DNA from: Nitrospirota bacterium
GTDB lineage: Bacteria > Nitrospirota > JACRHJ01
Assembly (NCBI GenBank): GCA_021815285.1
Contig: JAKAHE010000125.1
Span: 1-6,113, forward strand
Direction: 5' to 3'
Length of the DNA stretch: 6,113 nt
Below, one piece after another: positions 1-5,722 of the stretch (positions are counted from its first letter, which is position 1; each line of letters opens with the position of its first letter). Position numbers and translations under genes: made by a program. Below the pieces are notes generated by a model. That model made no database searches and had not been told where the DNA came from. It worked only from the letters and a program-made list of their open reading frames with translations.

Positions 1-1
1 A

Positions 2-79
2 TGGCGCAGGAAATATCATGATGAACTTGAGAACTACTCGTTCATACCCCAGCAGCCCGCACCCGAAAGGCATCAGTAA
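2..79 (+). CDS. C-terminal tail of an unidentified upstream gene (partial)
   Basis: The reading frame starting at base 2 is open from the window edge to a TAA at 77-79 and encodes 25 residues ending YSFIPQQPAPERHQ. The mix of charged, aromatic and proline residues, and codon use like that of the downstream genes, suggest the real end of a protein. The stop lies 2 nt before the TTG start of ccsA, so the two genes are probably co-transcribed, and the ccsA ribosome-binding site would lie inside this tail. Two competing readings of the same bases are weaker: a frame-1 end at TGA 19-21, and a 23-codon frame from ATG 18 to TAG 89. The product cannot be recognised from so little sequence. Confidence 0.55.
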   Translation, partial: WRRKYHDELENYSFIPQQPAPERHQ

Positions 80-81
80 AA

Positions 82-861
82 TTGCATAGCGCCGAGTCGG
101 TCGCGCGTGTTGCGGCCCTCTGGCTTTCCGTGGGCGCAGGCCTTGTATTCCTGCTCAGGCTTGCCGTTTCAAAAAAGCCCCTGCTCATAGCCGCAGAGGC
201 ATTGGCGTTTTTATATTTTGCGGCCATAACCGTCTCGCTCGCCGTCCGCACCATTGAATCCGGCCATGCCCCTATGGCCAACAGGTACGAGTCGCTCGCC
301 TCGTTCGCGTGGTCGATAGGCTTCGTATACTGGTACGTCAGGATACGCTACGGGGAATCCCGCACCGGGTATTTCCTCATGCCCCTGGCCGCGCTGGTCA
401 TGTTCATGGTAAGCGTCTCCCCAAGCCGGATTACTCCGATGTATCCCGCGCTCGATACATGGATGTTCACGACGCATGTCGGCTCGGCCTTCGTGGGCTA
501 CGGCTTCTTCGGGGCATCTTTTTCGTGCGCGACGCTGTATCTCGTCTCGAAGGCGGATGCCGGGAGGCAACTCGAGGAACTCGTCTTCCGCACGGCCTAT
601 TACGGCTATGTACTGTTCACAATATCGATGGTCGTGGGCGGCATCTGGGCGTATCTCGCCTGGGGGACGTGGTGGCTTTGGAAGGTAAAGGAGCTGTGGT
701 CGTTCCTTATCTGGATATTCTACGCCGGGTTCCTGCACGCCTATTACGTAAAGAGACTCCGGGGCAGGGGAGTCGCGTGGCTCTCGATACTCGGTTTCGC
801 CATTACCATGTTCACGTATATCGGCGTCGGCATTTTCATGAAGAACACACACCAGCTTTAA
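82..861 (+). CDS. ccsA: System II cytochrome c biogenesis protein CcsA (ResC/CcmC-like haem handling protein)
   Basis: This 259-residue polytopic membrane protein (about eight hydrophobic segments) belongs to the CcsA/CcmC/CcmF haem-handling family. With Ccs1/ResB it carries haem across the membrane for attachment to apocytochrome c. Visible landmarks are GHAPMANRYES (61-71, like the family's G.APxxNxYES), THVGSAFVGYGFFGASF (131-147) with H132, the tryptophan-rich segment at 194-211, H219 in the following membrane segment, and H257 near the C-terminus. The spacing of the three histidines (87 and 38 residues) fits P-His1, TM-His2 and P-His2 of known CcsBA proteins. The tryptophan-rich motif reads WGTWWLWKVKELWSFLIW: Lys201 replaces the usual Asp, while Glu204 is kept. 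The TTG start is the first start codon in the open frame (last in-frame stop at 28-30). GAAAGG at 65-70 is a possible Shine-Dalgarno sequence. ccs1 follows after 48 nt. Confidence 0.93.
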   Translation: MHSAESVARVAALWLSVGAGLVFLLRLAVSKKPLLIAAEALAFLYFAAITVSLAVRTIESGHAPMANRYESLASFAWSIGFVYWYVRIRYGESRTGYFLMPLAALVMFMVSVSPSRITPMYPALDTWMFTTHVGSAFVGYGFFGASFSCATLYLVSKADAGRQLEELVFRTAYYGYVLFTISMVVGGIWAYLAWGTWWLWKVKELWSFLIWIFYAGFLHAYYVKRLRGRGVAWLSILGFAITMFTYIGVGIFMKNTHQL

Positions 862-872
862 AATATGTAGCT

Positions 873-888
873 GCCCGATTCATCGGGC
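873..888 (+). promoter_or_regulatory. Small hairpin in the ccsA-ccs1 gap, abutting the ribosome-binding region
   Basis: GCCCGA-TTCA-TCGGGC is a perfect 6-bp GC-rich stem with a 4-nt loop. It sits 11 nt after the ccsA stop and directly before GGAGG (889-893) and AAGAGG (896-901). No T-run follows, so it is not a normal intrinsic terminator. It may protect the mRNA between the two genes or tune translation of ccs1. The fold is read directly from the sequence and the role is inferred. Confidence 0.35.
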
Positions 889-909
889 GGAGGTTAAGAG
901 GTCGAACTT

Positions 910-2175
910 TTGAGGACTCTCTGGGATTTCTTCAACTCTCTGAAACTGACCGTATATCTCGTTCTGGCGATAACCGCAGTCGCCATGTACGGCTCGTTCG
1001 TGATTTACTTCCATCCCCGGATTTTCGGGGACATGGATATGAATATATTTTTCCCCTTTCTGTTTTCAATAGGCCTTGGCAATTTTTCCTTGTCCTGGTG
1101 GCTGTTCCTGCTTATATTCCTTGTCCTGCTCTTCGGTATAAACACCTCCGTCTGCACGATTGACCGCCTGCCGAAGGTCGTAAGAAAATACAGAGAACCG
1201 CTTTCGAACCTGCGCGAAATGGAAGCCGGCGGAGAAAAAGGGGTCTTAATCGAACTCCCGCAGGCGGAGCTTTCTGCGAGGCTTGAAAGTAGCGGCTACA
1301 AGGTATTCGCAAAGGACAGCCTCCTCTTTGCCGAGAAGAACCGGTGGCTGCCGTTTATCCCGTACGTCGTGCATATAGGCGTCCTGCTGGTGCTTGTGGC
1401 GCACCTCATAAGCGCGATGTCCGGCTACAGGCACGGCGGGATAAGAATAAACGAGGGAGAGACAATAAAAGCACCGGAGGGCAATTATTACCTCAGGCTG
1501 GACAAGGTGCGGGTGGACTTCAGGCGGGACGGAAGTCTTAAGGGCTACGGGAGCGAACTTACCGCGCTGAGGGCCGACGGAAGCGTTATAAAACACGCAG
1601 TCGCGGGTGCGAACAGGCCGATGTTCGTGCGCGGCGGGGCGATATATCAGCGTGATTTCGGGCAGGATTTAAACGGCATAATAATAAGGGCGTCCGTAAA
1701 ATCCGGCAATACCGGCGGATACCTGAAAATACCGAAAACTGCGGGTTACGCGGAAATCCCCGGAACGCCCTACAGGATTCGGGTGGACGGTTTCATAAGC
1801 GACTTCGCCGTAGATCAGAACGGGGCGCCATATTCGCAGTCTGACGATTTTGCGAACCCTGCGGCGATGATAACCCTGCTGAAGAACGGAAAACGGGAGT
1901 CCTCCGGCTGGATATTCCTCAAGATGCCGGACAACGACACGTTTCACAACTCTGACGTGGACGTCAGGTTTGCCGACCTCGACATGCTCTCATACAGCGC
2001 CTTCGACATCAACCGGGACCCGAGCGCGCTACTGGCTCTTATAGCCTCGTGCATCGTAATGTTCGGTTCTATAATCACGCTCTGCTTCCGCAGGGAGCGC
2101 GTCTGGGCGGCGTTCATGGACGGCAAGGCGCAGGTGGTGGCGACGGACGAAGAAATTTATAGCAGGCTGAACTGA
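910..2175 (+). CDS. resB: System II cytochrome c biogenesis protein Ccs1/ResB (CcsB)
   Basis: This 421-residue protein has the ResB layout. Two membrane segments lie near the N-terminus (about 12-34 and 46-76), the second ending GINTSVCTIDRLPKV. A third (about 147-170, YVVHIGVLLVLVAHLI, with H155 and H165) is followed by a roughly 200-residue extracytoplasmic beta-rich domain (171-365). The family-typical NRDPSALL leads into the last membrane segment (372-393). ResB pairs with CcsA to present reduced haem and apocytochrome c for thioether ligation. It is somewhat short for the family, but all core parts are present. The TTG at 910 is the only plausible N-terminal start: an in-frame TAA lies at 895-897, and AAGAGG (896-901) is well spaced for ribosome binding. 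The gene follows ccsA in the same frame, consistent with an operon encoding the complex. No CcdA-like or CcsX-like thiol redox partner is seen in the window. Confidence 0.92.
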   Translation: MRTLWDFFNSLKLTVYLVLAITAVAMYGSFVIYFHPRIFGDMDMNIFFPFLFSIGLGNFSLSWWLFLLIFLVLLFGINTSVCTIDRLPKVVRKYREPLSNLREMEAGGEKGVLIELPQAELSARLESSGYKVFAKDSLLFAEKNRWLPFIPYVVHIGVLLVLVAHLISAMSGYRHGGIRINEGETIKAPEGNYYLRLDKVRVDFRRDGSLKGYGSELTALRADGSVIKHAVAGANRPMFVRGGAIYQRDFGQDLNGIIIRASVKSGNTGGYLKIPKTAGYAEIPGTPYRIRVDGFISDFAVDQNGAPYSQSDDFANPAAMITLLKNGKRESSGWIFLKMPDNDTFHNSDVDVRFADLDMLSYSAFDINRDPSALLALIASCIVMFGSIITLCFRRERVWAAFMDGKAQVVATDEEIYSRLN

Positions 2176-2177
2176 CT

Positions 2178-2249
2178 GTCATTCCGACCGAAGCGTAGGA
2201 ATCTACATTTAACTTCAACTGTGGGTCCCTCGGCTTCGCTCGGGACGAC
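2178..2249. repeat. 72-bp nested palindromic intergenic repeat between convergent genes
   Basis: The left arm (2178-2206, starting GTCATTCCGACCGAAGCG) and the right arm (2221-2249, reverse complement starting GTCGTCCCGAGCGAAGCC) match at 21 of 29 positions when one is inverted, around a 14-nt AT-rich loop. Each arm is itself a quasi-palindrome: ATTCC...GGAAT in the left (2181-2202) and GTCCC...GGGAC in the right (2225-2246). From memory, the core resembles the dispersed GTCATTCCGAGCGAAGCGAGGAATCT element seen between genes in many bacterial genomes. The element fills nearly all of the gap between the resB and pmbA stops. It could end or insulate both transcripts, but no T-run follows either side. 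Confidence 0.75.
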
Positions 2250-2254
2250 GGGTT

Positions 2255-3619
2255 TCAGCTCCCGCTGACGGAGATGGGCTTTAGCAGAAGTGACGGCGCG
2301 CCGAGCCTTCCGGCGAAGCGCAGGTCGCTTCCCACCGCGTCGATTCCTGAAAAAATGGAAATCAGGTTTCCGGCAATCGCGCCTTCACGCACGGGATAGG
2401 CGACCTTGCCGTTTTCTATCCAGAGCCCTGCGATGCCGACAGAAAAATCTCCGGATATTGGGTTTGCCGTGTGCATTCCCAGGACTTCGCGCACCAGAAG
2501 TCCCTTATCTACCCGGCTTATAAGCTCGTCGCTGCCGAAAATTCCTTTTTCGATGTAAAGGTTTGTCGGGCCGACTCCGGGCGCGGAGCGGAAACCGCCT
2601 CTTACGGCGCTGCCTGTAGAGACGCCGCCCGTTCTCTTTGCTGTGTAGGCATTATGAAGAAAGCCCTCGAAAATGCCGTCCCGCACCAGTATATTTCTGC
2701 GCGATGTGATGCCCTCGTCGTCGAACGGGCGCGTAGAAAGGCCCCCGGGGAGCGTGCCGTCGTCGATTATGCTGATGGCATCCGAGAATATTTTTTCCCC
2801 CGTCTTACCGGCCAGGAGCGAGCGCCCTTTCACGAGAGATTCGCCCGAAAACGACGATGCAAGCGTCCCGAGAAACTCCGAGGCTACCAGGTTCTCGAGT
2901 ATCACTGGGAATTTCCCAGTCGGGGTCTTTCCGGCCTTCAGGAGGCTTACGGCTTTTTCTCCGGCCTCCGTCCCCGCTGCCTGATAGTCTATTCCGGAGA
3001 GCCGCCTGGAATAATCGAACCCGTAGCCCATCTGTGAGTCGCCATCTTCTTCTGCGACGGCCATTATCCCGCAGGACAGCCATGTGCCGCGCGAGCTGGC
3101 CCTCAGGCCTTCGGAACTTACGATCGCCCACGAAGACGATGTAATGGATACGGACGCCTTGCGCACCTTCGTTATCCTGGGGTCGTAAGACGTTGCCGCT
3201 TTTTCAAGCTCTATAGCGCGGGAAACCGCGTAATCCGAAGAGACTTTTGCCGCCGCTTCGTCGTATTCCACTATATCCGGGAACGCCTCGCCGGATGGGC
3301 GGGGTATGTTGTTCGAGTCGTCCGGCTCGGAATTGCGAGCGTTCTGGACAGCCATTGAAGCCGCTTCGCGCACCGCGTCAATCGACCCGGCGGCAAAGGC
3401 GAAACCGATGCGCCCGTCCGGCAGGAGCGCCCTGATGCCCGCGCCCCAGGTCTGTGCCTGCTCAAAGGCGTCCAGCTTCTGCTCTTTGGCCTCGGCGCTC
3501 ACGGAGGAGCTATATCTGGCGTAGACGTCGAAGCTTTTTACGCCTTTTTCGCTCAGTATCTTTGCGGCGTCATCCGAAGCCTCAAGTATGATTTCCTCGT
3601 TTTGTTTTATCTCATTCAT
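2255..3619 (-). CDS. pmbA: TldE/PmbA-family metalloprotease partner subunit
   Basis: This 454-residue protein is the PmbA (TldE) half of the TldD/TldE protease, a cytoplasmic heterodimer that matures or degrades small peptides (known for microcin B17 maturation and CcdA antitoxin turnover in E. coli). The HExxxH zinc motif of TldD is absent, which identifies the E-type, non-catalytic subunit. Typical landmarks are GIRALLPDGRIGFAFA (61-76), RPFDDEG (297-303), the glycine-rich GG.STGSAVRGG stretch (331-342), TANPISGDFSVG (384-395), WIENGKVAYPV (400-410) and the closing IAGNLISIFSGID segment (415-427). The length is normal for PmbA. The ATG start overlaps the queD stop by 8 nt and has no clear Shine-Dalgarno sequence, so translation is probably coupled to queD. 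The TldD partner is not in the window. Its substrate cannot be deduced. Confidence 0.93.
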   Translation of the reverse strand: MNEIKQNEEIILEASDDAAKILSEKGVKSFDVYARYSSSVSAEAKEQKLDAFEQAQTWGAGIRALLPDGRIGFAFAAGSIDAVREAASMAVQNARNSEPDDSNNIPRPSGEAFPDIVEYDEAAAKVSSDYAVSRAIELEKAATSYDPRITKVRKASVSITSSSWAIVSSEGLRASSRGTWLSCGIMAVAEEDGDSQMGYGFDYSRRLSGIDYQAAGTEAGEKAVSLLKAGKTPTGKFPVILENLVASEFLGTLASSFSGESLVKGRSLLAGKTGEKIFSDAISIIDDGTLPGGLSTRPFDDEGITSRRNILVRDGIFEGFLHNAYTAKRTGGVSTGSAVRGGFRSAPGVGPTNLYIEKGIFGSDELISRVDKGLLVREVLGMHTANPISGDFSVGIAGLWIENGKVAYPVREGAIAGNLISIFSGIDAVGSDLRFAGRLGAPSLLLKPISVSGS

Positions 3620-3980
3620 AATAACTTGCGGAGGCGGTGTCGGATTCCCAGACGGTTACCATTGATATCTGGACGTTCTCAGTATTGATTTTTTTCGACA
3701 GGCCGTCGTATATCCATTTTGCGATGTTTTCCGAGGATGGGTTAATCTCGGTAAAAGGGAATACCTCATTGAGGAAGGCGTGTTCGACCGTGGCGAGCAG
3801 TTCGTTAGTATTGTCCTTCAGCTCCTTGAAGTCCATAGCCAGGCCTATTTCGTTCAGGTTCTCCGCTACCGCGCAGACCACCACCTTCCAGTTGTGGCCG
3901 TGGAGCCTCTCGCACCTGCCGCCGTAATTCCTGAGCTGGTGCGCGGCGGCGAATTTTGTCTCTATCATCAGTTCGTACAT
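3612..3980 (-). CDS. queD: 6-carboxy-5,6,7,8-tetrahydropterin synthase QueD (PTPS family)
   Basis: This 122-residue enzyme converts 7,8-dihydroneopterin triphosphate to 6-carboxytetrahydropterin, the second step of 7-deazapurine (queuosine precursor) synthesis. The zinc ligands are visible as His14 (FAAAH), His27 and His29 (LHGHNW). The catalytic Cys23 lies in GGRCERLHGH, His67 in VEHAFLN, the PTPS-type NPSSEN sequence at 80-85, and Glu112 in WESDTAS. The Cys before HGH separates QueD from many eukaryotic-type PTPS proteins. I chose the ATG at 3980: GAGAGG (3987-3992) lies 6 nt upstream and the product is close to the usual 120 residues. A longer TTG start at 4022 would add 14 residues, but it lies inside the -10 box and has no ribosome-binding site. 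The gene leads a two-gene operon with pmbA. QueC, QueE and QueF are not in the window. Confidence 0.93.
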   Translation of the reverse strand: MYELMIETKFAAAHQLRNYGGRCERLHGHNWKVVVCAVAENLNEIGLAMDFKELKDNTNELLATVEHAFLNEVFPFTEINPSSENIAKWIYDGLSKKINTENVQISMVTVWESDTASASYYE

Positions 3981-3986
3981 TTCGTG

Positions 3987-3992
3987 CCTCTC
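3987..3992 (-). promoter_or_regulatory. Shine-Dalgarno site deciding the queD start
   Basis: On the minus strand this reads GAGAGG, 6 nt before the ATG at 3980-3978. It supports the shorter queD start. The longer candidate at 4022 has only AT-rich sequence upstream of it. Confidence 0.7.
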
Positions 3993-4021
3993 GGGATTGT
4001 TCAATACCTGTGATCTGTTCA

Positions 4022-4050
4022 ATGATATTTTAATTTAATGCGTTAGTCAA
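4022..4050 (-). promoter_or_regulatory. Sigma70-type promoter for queD-pmbA
   Basis: Read on the minus strand, TTGACT (4050-4045) and TATCAT (4027-4022) are separated by exactly 17 nt of AT-rich sequence. Transcription should start near 4015, giving a leader of about 35 nt before the queD ATG. The leader does not resemble a preQ1 riboswitch. Confidence 0.7.
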
Positions 4051-4057
4051 GAAAACA

Positions 4058-4086
4058 TGCCGCTATTTTGCCGCTATACCTTGCCG
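4058..4086. repeat. Tandem TGCCGCTAT direct repeats upstream of the queD promoter
   Basis: TGCCGCTAT occurs at 4058-4066 and again at 4069-4077, 11 bp apart, and a partial TGCCG follows at 4082-4086. One-helical-turn spacing puts the copies on the same face of DNA. They lie just upstream of the queD -35 box (about -43 to -70 from the inferred start), a usual position for an activator. They could also serve the rightward promoter at 4115. The repeats are visible in the sequence; a regulatory role is inferred. Confidence 0.4.
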
Positions 4087-4114
4087 TGAGCCCGCACCTC
4101 TGGTATTATTTTTA

Positions 4115-4143
4115 TTGTCACGGATATATTCCCGTGCTATATT
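4115..4143 (+). promoter_or_regulatory. Sigma70-type promoter for the psiE-yvlD-cbiM-cbiQ operon
   Basis: TTGTCA (4115-4120) and TATATT (4138-4143) are separated by 17 nt. Transcription should start near 4150, about 30 nt before the first ATG. The spacer contains an inverted repeat, CACGG-N8-CCGTG (4119-4136), which could be an operator. No cobalamin or NiCo riboswitch features are seen between this promoter and the first gene; the leader is too short to hold one. Confidence 0.65.
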
Positions 4144-4179
4144 TTCTGATTCACGGAAGTCTTACGCACGGAGGGACGG

Positions 4180-4641
4180 ATGGCCAAGGAATCCGAAAAA
4201 GGGCACGGGAGCCCGAAACTTATATGCAGTATACGGAAGTTATTGATATACGCGGATGACGCGGTGCATGTTTTCGTGGCGCTCGCGCTTCTCTTTTCCG
4301 CGATTTTCATGCTTATATTTACGGCGATGGATTTCGCCGCGATTAACGTATCTTCGATACTCCTGATTATAAACGACATCCTGTTTGTCCTGATTATAAT
4401 GGAGCTTTTCTGGACGGTTATCAGGTATCTGAAGCGCCAGGAGTTTTCGCTTAAGCCTTTCCTTGGAATCGGCATTATTTCGAGCCTGCGGCGGATACTG
4501 ATGCTTGAGGCGCAGATGTCAATGGACAGGCAATCCGACTATTACCGTCTCTCGGAGCTTGGCATCTGCACCGCCATAGTCCTGATACTGGTTTTTTCAT
4601 ATTTCCTGATGGCGAAGGTGGAAAAGAAATCCGCCGAATAA
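4180..4641 (+). CDS. PsiE-family (phosphate-starvation-inducible-like) integral membrane protein
   Basis: This 153-residue protein has four hydrophobic segments (about 27-49, 56-80, 91-107 and 126-145) and matches the layout of the PsiE family. A charged N-terminus leads into RKLLIYADDAVHVFVALAL (19-37). The second segment runs IINDILFVLIIMEL (63-76) and is followed by a positively charged loop. FLGIGIISSLRRILMLEAQ (94-112) then resembles the family's conserved hydrophobic-plus-RKIL motif. The biochemical role of PsiE proteins is not established; E. coli psiE is induced by phosphate limitation, but no Pho box is evident here. The ATG start has GGAGGGA (4170-4176) just upstream and a good promoter before it. 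It is the first gene of the operon and ends 2 nt before the next start. The family call is from remembered motifs. Confidence 0.72.
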   Translation: MAKESEKGHGSPKLICSIRKLLIYADDAVHVFVALALLFSAIFMLIFTAMDFAAINVSSILLIINDILFVLIIMELFWTVIRYLKRQEFSLKPFLGIGIISSLRRILMLEAQMSMDRQSDYYRLSELGICTAIVLILVFSYFLMAKVEKKSAE

Positions 4642-4643
4642 AA

Positions 4644-5015
4644 ATGATACCCAGGCTGCTTATAAAATGGCTTATAAACTCGCTCGCGGTATTCGCAGCC
4701 GGCTATCTGGTATCCGGCATCCATATCCTCGATTTCTGGTCAGGCGTGATAGCCGCAGCGCTTCTGGGGATTATCAACGCATTCATAAGGCCCGTTCTGA
4801 TAATACTTACCTTGCCGCTCAATATCCTTACGCTCGGGCTTTTTACGCTCGTTATAAATGCACTGATGCTGAAGCTTGTCTCATGGGCCGTGGCCGGGTT
4901 TGAGATTACGGGTTTCTGGCCCGCCTTCTGGGGCGCGATTGTAATAAGCCTTGTAAGCTGGTTCATCTCCATACTTTTCGACGCCGAGTTTCACTTCTTC
5001 AAAGGGAGGTCGTAA
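4644..5015 (+). CDS. YvlD / phage holin family 4_2 (DUF360-type) membrane protein
   Basis: This 123-residue protein is almost entirely hydrophobic, with four membrane segments (about 5-25, 30-48, 50-84 as a long or bent segment, and 91-112). The signature GIINAFIRPVLIILTLPLN continues into ILTLGLFTLVINALML (42-76) and is diagnostic of the YvlD/Mycobacteriophage-type holin 4_2 family. Despite the name, most chromosomal members lie outside prophages, and no phage genes occur here. In Bacillus, yvlD lies in an envelope-stress-linked operon; the function is unknown. The ATG lies 2 nt after the upstream TAA with only a weak ribosome-binding site, suggesting coupled translation. The stop overlaps the cbiM start by 1 nt (TAATG). 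Confidence 0.88.
   Translation: MIPRLLIKWLINSLAVFAAGYLVSGIHILDFWSGVIAAALLGIINAFIRPVLIILTLPLNILTLGLFTLVINALMLKLVSWAVAGFEITGFWPAFWGAIVISLVSWFISILFDAEFHFFKGRS
5004..5009 (+). promoter_or_regulatory. Shine-Dalgarno site for cbiM inside the yvlD-like gene end
   Basis: GGGAGG lies 5 nt before the ATG at 5015-5017 and is the strongest ribosome-binding site in the window. It fixes the cbiM start, which overlaps the upstream stop codon by 1 nt as TAATG. Confidence 0.75.
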
Positions 5016-5713
5016 TGTCTCACCTGCACATACCGGACGGAGTCCTGCCGGTATGGTTCTGGCTGACAGGCTATATCATAGCGGCGATGGCTGTCGCCAT
5101 ATCGCTTTTCATGGTGCGCAAGGTTGACTTGAAAAAGAAGGTGCCGCTCCTCGGCATGATGTCCGCGATGATGCTCGTCGGGATGAGCCTGGAGATGGCC
5201 CCGATAGCCTATCACGTCAATCTGTCGGTAATAACCGGCATAATCGTCGGCCCATGGCTGGCCATCGTGGCAGCGTTCATAGTAAACTTTATTCTCTCGC
5301 TGGTTGGGCACGGCGGCGTTACGACCGTCGGCCTGAATACGATTGTCATAGGGTTCGAGGGGGTTATGGGCTACCTTTTGTTTTCCATATTCAGGAAAAT
5401 GGCAAAGCCCGGCGTATCCGCCGCCGCCGCGACGGTTATTACGCTCTTCATGTCCACTTGTCTTATGCTCCTCATAGTCTATCTTGCAAATATAAATTTC
5501 AGCCTGCCGTCGTCGAGCGAGATCCGGGACATTATCGAGACCCATCCTGCAAAGGCGCTTGGCGGGATACTCAAGATAAATACCGGATTTAATTTTGAAT
5601 TCTTTGCGATTGCCGCTTTGGGCCTCGGTCCGATAGGCTGGGTTGTAGAAGCGCTGATTACGGGTGTCGCGGTAAAATTCATCAGCAAGGTCAAGCCTGA
5701 AATCATCTCATAG
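5015..5713 (+). CDS. cbiM: CbiM: metal-binding S component of a group-I ECF Co2+/Ni2+ transporter
   Basis: This 232-residue membrane protein carries the CbiM/NikM N-terminal signature HIPDG (5-9). His67 (YHVN, 66-69) matches the conserved internal metal-ligand histidine. VGPWLAIVAAFIVN (78-91) and VGHGGVTTVGLNTIVIG (97-113) are also family segments. In this family the metal sits at the N-terminus, bound by the amino group, a His near position 2 and His67. Here the protein begins MSHLHIPDG rather than MHIPDG. The length is normal for an unfused CbiM, so there is no CbiN/NikN domain at the C-terminus. Sequence cannot settle cobalt versus nickel. The start is well supported by GGGAGG (5004-5009). 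cbiQ follows 9 nt after the TAG stop. Confidence 0.94.
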   Translation: MSHLHIPDGVLPVWFWLTGYIIAAMAVAISLFMVRKVDLKKKVPLLGMMSAMMLVGMSLEMAPIAYHVNLSVITGIIVGPWLAIVAAFIVNFILSLVGHGGVTTVGLNTIVIGFEGVMGYLLFSIFRKMAKPGVSAAAATVITLFMSTCLMLLIVYLANINFSLPSSSEIRDIIETHPAKALGGILKINTGFNFEFFAIAALGLGPIGWVVEALITGVAVKFISKVKPEIIS

Positions 5714-5722
5714 GACAGGCAT

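Noticed and set aside
211..1163. Long open frames overlapping ccsA on both strands (for example 211-852 minus and 309-1163 plus)
   Set aside because: They are shadows of the ccsA/resB codon pattern. Their translations are rich in Arg/His/Pro, with no domain or membrane pattern, while the ccsA frame gives a clear family match.
2178..2249. The 72-bp palindrome as a standard intrinsic terminator
   Set aside because: Neither side has a run of T after the stem. Its arm structure fits a dispersed palindromic repeat better, though it may still affect termination.
2315..2331. Inverted repeat GAAGCG-N5-CGCTTC near the 3' end of pmbA
   Set aside because: It lies fully inside conserved coding sequence; a short GC-rich repeat like this is expected by chance.
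2290..3524. Several plus-strand open frames opposite pmbA
   Set aside because: Low-complexity, Arg-rich translations without recognisable domains. The minus-strand PmbA frame explains the whole region.
3981..4021. Possible preQ1 riboswitch in the queD leader
   Set aside because: The leader is about 35 nt, but I see neither the C-rich/A-rich pseudoknot pattern nor a suitable stem.
4100..4179. Possible cobalamin or NiCo riboswitch ahead of the metal-transport operon
   Set aside because: No GCCACTG-type B12 box or multi-stem layout is present, and only about 30 nt lie between the inferred transcription start and the first ATG.
4068..4259. A 63-codon plus-strand frame overlapping the start of the PsiE-like gene
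   Set aside because: It crosses the promoter and the ribosome-binding site of the PsiE-like gene, and its own start has no ribosome-binding site.
4644..5015. Holin-like gene as evidence for a prophage
   Set aside because: The YvlD/holin 4_2 family is mostly chromosomal and non-phage. No endolysin, structural or integrase genes are nearby, and the gene sits inside a metabolic operon.
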